Shown: positions 55,565-64,000 of the stretch, piece by piece
Layout of the letters: each line of letters begins with the position of its first letter
How positions within the stretch are numbered: the stretch's first letter is position 1
Source: Myripristis murdjan
Taxonomy: Eukaryota; Chordata; Actinopteri; Holocentriformes; Holocentridae
Direction of reading: 5' to 3'
NCBI RefSeq assembly: GCF_902150065.1
Contig: NC_043996.1
Span: 15,019,985-15,083,984 of the forward strand
DNA: 64,000 nt
The notes under the pieces: generated by a model
Told to the model about the DNA's origin: nothing
The model's database searches: none
The model's input: only the letters and a program-made list of their open reading frames with translations
Program-made: the position numbers and the translations under genes

Positions 55565-57018
55565 GGGCACGCACCAAGAATGCAAACAAAACTGTAAATC
55601 AGCTGACAGCAAGCTGTAGACACAGGACTGACCAAAACCCCTGAGCCAGATCGGCCTCACTCAACATCAAGCCACAGATTCTGTTATCTTTTGTGTATGT
55701 GATATTTGACTACACCAGCAGCAAAAATAAGAAAGTCTAAAGCAGGCGAGGAAACTAGCCCCCTGCAAAAAAAAAAAGTTTTGCTTTGACAGACAAGTGA
55801 TGTAAACTCAGATAAAAATAAAAACCCTGTCTTGATCAGAGTATAAATCCATAAATGTACTGTGGCCTGAGGCTATATATATAAATAATGTATTATAGAC
55901 AGTGAGTCCCCCACAGAGAGACTAAATTGTGTTGTTAAGTATCATTACATTGCTATAACACTAGTAATAACTGCTCATTAACACCAGGTTATTTCTTGAT
56001 TGTAAAGTTCTGGCAGGGGTCAAGCCTGTGCAGCCCAGTGTGTGTGCTGCCATGGACCAGGCTTTTCAGCACCCTAATCTCCAGCATCAACGCTGGTATT
56101 TTAAGTGGATCCGGATGTGCAGAGATCACTGCAGGCGGAATCAAACAAACAAGGTGCTTTTTACTCCTACAAGTTACTCATTGCCAAACTGCTGGGCCAC
56201 TTTGGAGCCGAAATTTGCTCAGGTGGCGTCGCATCAACCCACACGGGGGCATGGTAAATTCTTTGCACCTTTGCTTCCTTCTTAGACAGATCCGACATTA
56301 TTTGAGCAGCAAAAGGACCGAAAGGCAAGTTAGTAACAGTGAGGAGGTAACCCGGGGCAGCCGTGAAGAGAGAAGTGGAGAGCTCTTCTCGCTTTATCAA
56401 CTAAGTCATAACAAGAATCAGGGAAGGACAATAACGTGAATTGATGACATCCACTCAGGGACTAATAGGTGAATTACATTAGCTTCTAATGCGGATCACC
56501 ACGGCGGGCAACAAGCTGCACAAGGAACAGAAAATGCTGGAAACGGGGATAACAATTTTGCCACAACGACATACTTCTCTGCCAAGCGGGACAACGCCCA
56601 TAGCCTGCTTTTTAAGAGACTCTCCTACACGCTGGAATTATTAACCTGCACTTCTAGACGGGCGTGTAAAACCGAAAGATACACTTATCAAATGCAAACA
56701 AAGCGCATTCAAACAAAGTATCCGACAAACTCGAACTTGACAAACACCAACTCGAACTTTTTTTAAAAGTCTCAAGATCTGATGAGACAGACTGTCCATC
56801 CAGCTCTCTGACTACCTTACGAGCCTGCGCTGCTCGTACAGCAGCATGGAGGCCAGGTGTGGTGTTATAACAGTCTACATTATGTATGGATTCAAAGTGG
56901 GTGATGAGGTATAGTTGAATAGAAAGTGTGTTATCTCTGTAGGAATATTTATTTTACCCACCTTGTTTTTGACCTCCGCTGAAAAGCCGTAGGCAGGACC
57001 TTTGTTGAAGTCAGCCAT
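50549..57018 (-). CDS. cnn2: Calponin 2-like actin-binding protein
   Basis: Seven coding exons: 57018-56962, 53950-53829, 53658-53592, 53030-52893, 52434-52318, 51358-51212, 50854-50549, all in phase, 317 residues (human CNN2 309, CNN3 329). It starts [20 protein letters not shown] calponin-homology domain spans about 27-130 ([34 protein letters not shown]). Three calponin (CLIK) repeats follow: [32 protein letters not shown] and [16 protein letters not shown]. The third repeat and [16 protein letters not shown] match CNN2. The tail is acidic and Tyr-rich (about 290-317, ending DDGTDY), rather like CNN3. Calponins bind F-actin and restrain actomyosin in smooth-muscle and motile cells. The name rests on the third repeat and on neighbours shared with human 19p13.3; cnn3 is the alternative. 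Confidence 0.92.
54384..54412. repeat. (CA)n microsatellite in cnn2 intron 1
   Basis: About 14 CA units ending in CATACAAGG. Confidence 0.9.
55486..55559. repeat. Long (CT)n microsatellite in cnn2 intron 1
   Basis: About 37 uninterrupted CT units, preceded by a GGGGA-rich purine run at 55457-55483. It creates spurious Arg-Glu and Leu-Ser repeat frames that are not genes. Confidence 0.95.
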
Positions 57019-57130
57019 TGTCAGTGACTTGTGAGTTTATTGCCGGAGTAAAAGAAGCCTCACTTGAGAGTGCAAACTGCGCTAAATTATCTCCGACTTT
57101 CTCTTCCAGTGAAATCTCGGAGTGAACTAA

Positions 57131-58436
57131 ATACTTCCTTTCTCTTTAACAGGCCGCCAATTAGAGCGCTCCCACCGAGCTCTGTCAAAGATCCTCAATT
57201 CACCATCAAGAGAGTTCACACGGCGCCTGTTCACATGCTCCAAATATGAGGCCGTACCAGCGTGGGGGCGGGACAACTTTTAACTTCTTAATAAGAAATC
57301 AGGCAACAGGCCAACTAGTTAGTGTGTACAGCTGATAATTTCTCCAGTTATCTCAATGAATTTATATTGCTGATATTAGACACCACCATACTTTGAATGT
57401 GTGAAAGAGGAGTAGTTGTGTCATGTGCACCCGGTAGATCTCATCTCCTTATTTTTGGTTCATTTGTGCCGTCACTTTCATTAATTTGTGAGAGCAATTC
57501 TATATTTGTGAGCTATATTTGTTTTTTTTTTGTTTTTTTGTTTTTTTTAAGTGTGAGCTTAATTTAGCTTGCAGGTTTCAAATCGATTCTATTGCATTTG
57601 TCATAATTAGCTGAATGTATTTGATTGAATGGATTTATTTCATATTTCACCTCTCAATCTCAATAAATGGCATAAAAATGTATAAAACAAGTTGTACTTT
57701 CAGTAAAAACTCAGGGAATGAATAATCACGGCACTGAGCTGACACAACTTGTGATAGTATTGTTGCTAAAGATTATACTTAACAAGAATAATCAGAACTG
57801 ATGTCCATGCAGAAACATGAGATTTTATCCAAGCCTACTGTATACAAGTAAAGTTAAAAATCAAGGTCAACTGGACTTGAAGATGTTTCGTTTCTCCTCC
57901 AAGAAGCTTCTTCATTTCTGTTCTTCAGTTCTCTCAGTCTCGAAATGAAGAAGCTTCTTGAAAGAGAAGTGAAACATCTTCAGAAAACCTACTATCAAGT
58001 CCAGCTGACCTTGATTTTTAACCTTATCTGCATATCATGACCTGGATGACTGACAGTCTCCACAGACAGCCTGCTGTATACTGTAAGAGCAATGGATTCA
58101 ATGGCAGTGAGTGCTCATGACATGCAAATGTTTCACAAGCCTATTTGCATATCTACAACTTAAGTGCACATACAATTAAATCATACACACAGAATAGCAT
58201 GTCGTGCACAAGAATTAAAACTTAACATTGCTACAACTTTAGCTTTTCTTCCTTCTTTCATTATTAATTGCCATCGCTTAAAAAAGTGGGCCTGCTCGGG
58301 TCTAAATGCGGAGTGGAAACGTGCCGAAGTGAGCCCTCTCGCTTCTTGTCGACACTCTGGCTCTACGCTTCGTTAATCGATTTTAGGCTCCACCTTTCCC
58401 CTTCTTTTCCTTAGGTCGCGATTGATATCAAAAACT
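57131..58436. other. Region upstream of the cnn2 coding start
   Basis: Includes T-rich runs (57520-57550) and the fold-back repeat at 57853-58022. No exon is recognised. A non-coding cnn2 first exon or alternative promoter could lie further up, near the CArG box. Confidence 0.5.
57853..58022. repeat. Fold-back (hairpin) repeat
   Basis: The left arm starts GTTAAAAATCAAGGTCA and the right arm ends with its complement, TGACCTTGATTTTTAAC. Arms of about 70 bp include GAAGATGTTTC and AGAAGCTTCTTCAT opposite GAAACATCTTC and ATGAAGAAGCTTCTT. This resembles a MITE-type hairpin common in fish genomes. No target duplication is evident. Confidence 0.88.
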
Positions 58437-58446
58437 CCTTATATGG
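58437..58446. promoter_or_regulatory. cnn2: CArG box (SRF site) upstream of cnn2
   Basis: CCTTATATGG is a perfect CC(A/T)6GG serum-response-factor site. It lies 1.4 kb before the cnn2 ATG, beside a G+C-richer block (58280-58640). Calponin genes are SRF/myocardin targets in other vertebrates, so control of cnn2 is plausible but inferred. Confidence 0.5.
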
Positions 58447-58906
58447 AAGGAAACTTCCCAAATTCCTGAATGGTGGGAGTGATCCACCGGTCCCACCCTG
58501 CATGCCAGACGTGCAGCAGCCGAGACTCGTCGTCGCACTTTTGAGTCACAGGAGGAGGAGGAGGCGGAAGGGGGGGTAGTTTTGACGAACTTGACCAAGT
58601 TAGTGAGCCCGTGGGGTGACGTAATGTGCGCGCTATACAGCGGAGTTTGCGGATGAGTTTAGCTCACCTCTTGAACTGTCTGAACTGCTGTGGAATGATG
58701 AAAATGTCCTTATTCAGAAAGTGAGCATGGGCTTGAAGCGTTGGGCGATCAGATTATACGGTCCTTTTCTTTTTCGTAGTAAACTGAAAATATAGAATAA
58801 ACCAGACTGTCATGTAGGGAGGGGTAGGTTGTATTTGAAGAGAAAGACGAAGAGGAAGAAGAAAAAGAATGTCCTTTACGTGCCATATTTGAAGTGTGGC
58901 ATAGGC

Positions 58907-59220
58907 CGGTGGTTTTCAAAGTGGGGTCCGAGGATTCTCAGGGGTCCTTGAGGGGCTCCCAGGGGATCCTCTCTAAAAGGAGGACTAGTTAAATTACCCT
59001 ATATTGTAATTCACAATAAGTTATTTGCGTATAATACAAAAATGTATGTAGGCTCATTTTTCATCTGATAATTTGAACAATTTAATAATTTAGTTTCAAT
59101 CAAAATATTATTTCACATCAGGGTCCCTAGGGCAAAAATCACTTCAAATGAGGGCCCACAGCTTAATGAAAATCAACCTGAGGATTCATTAAAAAAAAAA
59201 AAAAAAGTTGAAAATCCCTG
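58907..59220. mobile_element. hAT-type MITE with perfect 8-bp target duplication
   Basis: Flanked by GCATAGGC on both sides (58899-58906 and 59221-59228). The left end is CGGTGGTTTTCAAA and the right end is the complement of CAGGGATTTTCAAC. The 314-bp body has no coding capacity and an A-run near the right end. The 8-bp duplication and CAGNG-like ends indicate hAT. The intact duplication suggests fairly recent insertion. Confidence 0.88.
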
Positions 59221-59228
59221 GCATAGGC

Positions 59229-62200
59229 CCATTTGGAGCGATCATATCGCTGCCACAATGCTGAGTTACAGTTTCCCAGTCACAATATATTTGTGAGATT
59301 GCCTACAAGCAGAGTGGGGACACTGTTGCCAGTTCACATGCTCACTTCATATTCAGTTCACTCAAATGACAATGTAACACTCTTTGATAGTAAGTGAAGT
59401 GTCTGCTACCTACATAAAATAAAGTGGAGCGTATCAAGTCTTTGATGCCTTCATCTGGGTAACGGGAAGCCAGGGTGAAGGTGACGTGCAGGAGAGGAAG
59501 CTGGGTGCTATCCAGTGTGAGGTTGGGATTGTTACACCCTGATTTGGCCTCCACTTACCTTGTGTGTTTTACAAGGAAGCAGGACGCATGTTGTGTTCAA
59601 AGGACCTGATATTACACTTGAAAGCATTTTCACATCGATATGTGACCACACATACTTTCAATGCTTTTTTTTTTTTTTTTTCTCTTCTTGTGGTCAGCAA
59701 TGGTTCTCAGCCCATGTGCCAACCAATCACTGTTCAGCTGGTATCAGTGAATTTCACACCTTCAAGCAGAGAGGCGGAAATAATCTATGAAAATATGCAC
59801 ATTCTTGAGATCAGGATCAGTGGCTCTCACACTTACAGCCAGAGTTGAAATCATAAGTGATTGGAATAAAAACTGTATAACACTGACCAATAGATCTAAA
59901 GTTAAGACTAATTCTGACAGGACAAGTGAGGAGAGAATCAAATGCTTACAAGAGGTCAGATGTGGTACTTGTAAGTGCTTGTGGCTCTCCCAGGCCTCTG
60001 ATGCGGCTACAGTCATCGACACACAGCTGTATTTCTGAGGTGAGACATTGCAGGTGATTACATCATACAGGTGTGCAGAGGAGTGATTCAGTGTCTGAGA
60101 GAGACACCACAGGTGATGGCAGTCTACAGATCACTGGATGAGGTCAGCTCATTGAGTCATCACAGGCAGTGATGTAGTTATGATGCCCTGGAGTCCAATA
60201 AACAAGTAGTGACCTACAGACAAGCTTTTCCATATACATATATCAGAGTGACACTTCATGATGCATGAGGCATTTTTTCATTGGCCCACACCAAAAAGGG
60301 CACTACACTGATGAAATACCTCCCACTGCACTGCAAGCACTAGCTCATGCCAGGCATACAGTAGTTTACCCAGACAATGGAGACAAAGATGCAACGTGCA
60401 CCCCCCTATGGATGAATGGAGTAACTACAACAAATTACTCATACTTTTCTCCAATTACCTGTGGACATCTCAAAACAAATCAGGTAGACAGCTCAGTTAG
60501 ACAGCTTAGTGTTAATCAAGTACACAGTGCAAAACTTTGACAGCTTATCTTTTAACATGATGGCATGTGTCAGATTCACAGAGTTTGTAAAAGAGGCACA
60601 AGAGGTAAGAGTCTGTCAGCTGAGCAGAGGATTTAGATCATTTTATTTTTCAAACAATTGAGAGATGTTGTTATACACTGAACAAATAAAGATGCCTCAG
60701 TCAAAACTCCAGAAACCAGATTCTCATCAGCCATCTGTAGCACTTTCATTTATTGTGCGCTTTCTTGTGCGGTGTCTCATTGTCTGCAACTTTACCCACA
60801 CTGGACCAGTGTAAAAAAAAATAATAATAATAAAATAAAATAAACGGTGCATATACCAGCGTTATATTGATCATGGAATTTGGAAATCTCACACATAAAC
60901 CTAGCTTCAAGGACAGGCATGTTTTATGCGGAAGCAAATCCAGATTCACCATTTACCAAGGCACATTGGTAGGGATGAATGACTGAGTGAATGAATACAC
61001 AGGTTGTATGGAGTCTGATCTTAAACTAAGTCATACAGTATGTGAGCAAAAGTGGTAGTGAAAGGAAATAAAGAACTTCAAATATTAGTCATGTTTTTGT
61101 CCTATGGAAACAAAGAATGCCGTATGTGCACAGCTTTCTCTCTCTGTTTTATGCTTGTTTTATTAAAAACATGGAAGCAAAATAAATGTAGCTACCTCAG
61201 ATGCCATCCTACATGTTTCTAAATTCTCACAAAATAGTTGGAAGATTTCAAAAAGAACTTTTGATGTTTATCTGAATAAACTATGTACACAAAATTGGAA
61301 CTTGTGGGAGCATCATTCACTATATACACTTTTATCAAGTCAATAATGAAATGACCAACAAGTTGTCAACTTATGTACAAGTGCACACAAGGTCTCAACC
61401 CTGTACATTCACTAAGGCTGTTTTCAGTTTTTGTGATGGAATCCCAGAAGGCAAACAATATCTAAAGGAATGGACAAAGTGAGTTCAGCATTCAATCATT
61501 TTCTTTTTGTCCTCAAAATGCAGTTATGCACCAGCACCATCCGATTTGACATTCTTTCAAATTTTAGACTTGGGAGAGGTTTAGTGAGTGGGTGGCAAGA
61601 TTTTTTTTCATCAACAAATTTGGAGAAAAGAACTGATTTAGCACCAAGCAATTTTGATTTTAACCATTTGAAACCAAGTAATATGACTATTTTTCTTTTT
61701 GAGAACTGAGATGGCTGGACATATTGGAGCGATGAGAAAGAAGACAGTAGGAGAGAGAGAGAGAAAGTGGGTGAAGGGTGGAGTATGGAATGTTGATGGC
61801 CAAATGCACTGGCCAACCTTAAAGAAAGACCATGCAAAAACAATGGTATGCCTCTTTTGCAATTGCAAACAGGCCAACAACATTGTGATGCAAACAGAAA
61901 AAACAAAAAATACGACCTACAGTTTTTTGAACGTTTTCATGAACCCCCCAGAAATGAATGGTGAAAATAAATAGATGCATACAGGATAAGAAATTTATAA
62001 TTTACTCTTTATATCTCACATAAAGCTTCTTGTAACTGCCAAATGTGCTCCAGTATTCTGTTCCACATCCTGGGCATGTTTGGCTTAACCTGTGCTAGAT
62101 GAACTCTTTCAACACCTTTCTGGGCACCCACATGGCGGTCTGGACAGAACAGCTAAACCCAAGCCTTCCCTCAAATAGGAAACCTAAACTGTAATTCATT

Positions 62201-62490
62201 GTTAGTGACCAGAAGGAAAAATGGAGTGGACAGCATTGTCCCAGTGAGCCAGAAAAAGGGGTTCATGCACAGTGGCATATTTAACCAACTAGAAAGATTG
62301 ACCAGAACACTGAAAATTCTGCTGACGCCTATTATAACCCCATTTACTGCTGCACGGTAAGATACTGTCCACTGCCTTTTGCCTTCCAGGTTAGTAGCAG
62401 TACTCTGCAAACAGGGCCTCATCATTCCTGTGGCTTTCATTTTGAAAAATAAAACAGAAACAGCCCTTAATTTGACAAACTCAACTATTA
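59229..62490. other. Intergenic region between med26 and cnn2
   Basis: AT-rich, with a T-run at 59646-59663 and an ATA/AAT-rich patch near 60815-60845. No exon or RNA gene is recognised. The rightmost part may belong to a longer med26 3' UTR. Confidence 0.55.
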
Positions 62491-62491
62491 T

Positions 62492-62689
62492 TTTATTCTT
62501 TTATCTTTTTTATAATCTTTTTATACCAAAATCTCAATAGATTATTATTTAAAGAGGGAGAGGCATAGAGGGAGTTTAGCAGGCCTGGCCTTCCCCAAAC
62601 TCACAGTGGACAAACAAAATCACAAAGTATCCTGTCTCATTGGAGAGACAAAAAAGGAGTGGTAAAGGACAGCCACCTTCACAATCTCC
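62492..62689 (-). other. med26: Probable med26 3' UTR (minimum)
   Basis: Follows the TGA stop at 62692-62690. The first AATAAA on the minus strand is at 62497-62492, giving about 0.2 kb. A longer UTR using a signal further left cannot be excluded. Confidence 0.45.
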
Positions 62690-64000
62690 TCAGTCTAGGC
62701 AAACATATGGCAGGATGTTCAGTTTACTTTCGTCCCCATGAGGGTCCAAGGATATACACTCTGTCCAGTCATACCAGGCGCCCTTGGTGTCGTAACAACC
62801 ATTCACCCCTGGCCAGTGCAGTGTGTGTATCCTGTTCAGATCTTCCTCCGTCACCTCTCGGCTCACGCCTGGTAATTCCCCAACTGAGCTGTCCGTCTGC
62901 AGAACGTGTGTCTTTTTTGCCTCCTTCATGTCATGCTCCTCCCGTTTCAGATACTCTGACATGAAAAAGTGTGCACTGGGGGCCTGGACCCCTGAGGAGG
63001 TGAGCACGTTGCTCTGAAGGTTCAAGTATGACTGGATGATTTCGTTCCTAGACAGCTCTTTCCAATTTGTCTGTTGGAAAGGGTTAGAGGTGGGGACTGG
63101 GGCAGTGGGCTGTACAGAGGCTTCAGTCCTCTGCCTGGACTCAGCTGGGTCAGGTGTGGGGGCCTCCTCTGTCTGACAGGATTCTTTATGTACCAGGGGC
63201 TTGATCTGACCGGTCACAGGATCAAAAGTTATCCTACGTTCTTTTAATCGTACAGGCTTAGTCGAGTCCTCTATTTTCTGGCCATCTAAGTTGACAGAGT
63301 AGTCTCTTGACCTGTACTTCTTCCTCCTCTTTCGCTCTGAGGCTGAGATCATTGACCCCTCTGCATCATCGGAGATGGCCATGGCCACCTCAGGTGAAGG
63401 TCTGAGAAGTTCTGAGTTGTGTTGGGAGAGCTGGGGGTGGGCAGAGGGAGGGGAGACTGATGGGGATTCCAGTGTTGAAGCTGTGTCATGTGGGGGGCAG
63501 TGAGAGGGGACTTCTGACAAACTGGCCCAGTGCATTGAAGACCTATGAGAAGAAGCTGGCAGCCTGTCACTATAAGATGCTTGGGCTGGGGAGGTTAAAG
63601 GCTGGGACAAAGGCAAAGGGGAGTCCCTAGAGGGTGGGCTTGGGATAGATGTTCCTTTCGGTGCATAAGCCGCGGAGCGCTTGGTCATTGTATCTTGTTT
63701 CACACTCCTGGGACTGGTAGTGAGGCCGCGGGGACTTTTGGCTTGGTAATACCCACTTCCTACAACACCACCACCTCCACCTTCATCCATTCTGGCCTGT
63801 TGCTGCATCACAGCAACTTTGATCAAAGAGGAAGTGCTAGGTAGTTTCGCCACTCCAGGGGAGCTGGGACGAGGCTTGACAGCATTGACTGGGATTCTGT
63901 TGTGTTTATCATTCTCAAGATGTTCTGTCCGAGACCTGTCAGGAGAGGGGACAACCTCCTGGTCAGGCAGACCATCAGGACTGCCTGCAATCCCATTGGT
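62690..64000 (-). CDS. med26: Mediator subunit 26, C-terminal part (partial)
   Basis: Open in one frame from the window edge to the TGA at 62692-62690, 436 residues, with no splice site needed. The 5' part, including the N-terminal TFIIS-like domain that contacts TFIID and elongation factors, lies outside the window. Visible landmarks match vertebrate MED26: [15 protein letters not shown], a Ser/Pro-rich middle, [49 protein letters not shown], and the conserved end [20 protein letters not shown] then [19 protein letters not shown]. The C-terminal region is the part that anchors MED26 to the Mediator core in human. A GTG at 63853 is only an internal Val, not a start. A Gly run follows MQQQARMDE. 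Confidence 0.96.
   Translation of the reverse strand, partial: TNGIAGSPDGLPDQEVVPSPDRSRTEHLENDKHNRIPVNAVKPRPSSPGVAKLPSTSSLIKVAVMQQQARMDEGGGGGVVGSGYYQAKSPRGLTTSPRSVKQDTMTKRSAAYAPKGTSIPSPPSRDSPLPLSQPLTSPAQASYSDRLPASSHRSSMHWASLSEVPSHCPPHDTASTLESPSVSPPSAHPQLSQHNSELLRPSPEVAMAISDDAEGSMISASERKRRKKYRSRDYSVNLDGQKIEDSTKPVRLKERRITFDPVTGQIKPLVHKESCQTEEAPTPDPAESRQRTEASVQPTAPVPTSNPFQQTNWKELSRNEIIQSYLNLQSNVLTSSGVQAPSAHFFMSEYLKREEHDMKEAKKTHVLQTDSSVGELPGVSREVTEEDLNRIHTLHWPGVNGCYDTKGAWYDWTECISLDPHGDESKLNILPYVCLD

Noticed and set aside
55239-55635. Open frames with long Arg-Glu or Leu-Ser repeats
   Set aside because: They are translations of the (CT)37 microsatellite and lie inside cnn2 intron 1.
63851-63853. 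GTG as the start of med26
   Set aside because: The frame stays open to the window edge, with MED26-like sequence before it; the GTG is an internal Val.

Overview
The window reads as teleost nuclear DNA, probably a spiny-rayed fish. The genes have many short exons with GT-AG introns. The DNA between them is AT-rich and full of CA/CT/GA microsatellites and fish-type MITEs. The encoded proteins are clear vertebrate orthologues. I see no prokaryotic features, CRISPR array, tRNA or rRNA gene, and no retrovirus-, LTR- or Polinton-like element.

Layout: (1) 1-15150 has no gene I can support. It holds microsatellites, a minus-strand L2-like LINE tail (about 2905-3330), a TTAA-flanked MITE (4164-4334), and a larger TTAA-flanked MITE (5652-7190) interrupted by a second DNA transposon (6044-7025). 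(2) 15150-23000 (+) is angptl4, complete in seven exons, with CCAAT and TATA boxes. Intron 3 contains a good PPAR-type DR1. (3) 25370-44470 (-) is dpp9: one non-coding exon and 20 coding exons, all joining in phase. Its introns hold a hAT-type element with a BED-finger remnant (35527-36362) and a 395-bp palindrome (40498-40892). (4) 45180-48163 (-) is rps15, four coding exons, with a 5'TOP start. (5) 49330-57130 (-) is a calponin, best called cnn2, seven coding exons, with a perfect CArG box upstream at 58437. (6) 57300-62490 is intergenic, with a fold-back repeat and a hAT-type MITE that keeps a perfect 8-bp target duplication. (7) 62690-64000 (-) is the 3' coding part of med26; its 5' part lies outside the window.

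The five genes have human counterparts on chromosome 19p13, so this is a conserved vertebrate neighbourhood and not a functional operon. angptl4 encodes a secreted lipase inhibitor, dpp9 a cytosolic dipeptidase, rps15 a 40S ribosomal protein, cnn2 an actin-binding protein and med26 a Mediator subunit. I found no wholly new system. The points most worth following are the intronic PPRE, the absence of N-terminal cysteines and of a furin site in this Angptl4, a NAGNAG acceptor and a readable retained intron in dpp9, and the nested and palindromic mobile elements.
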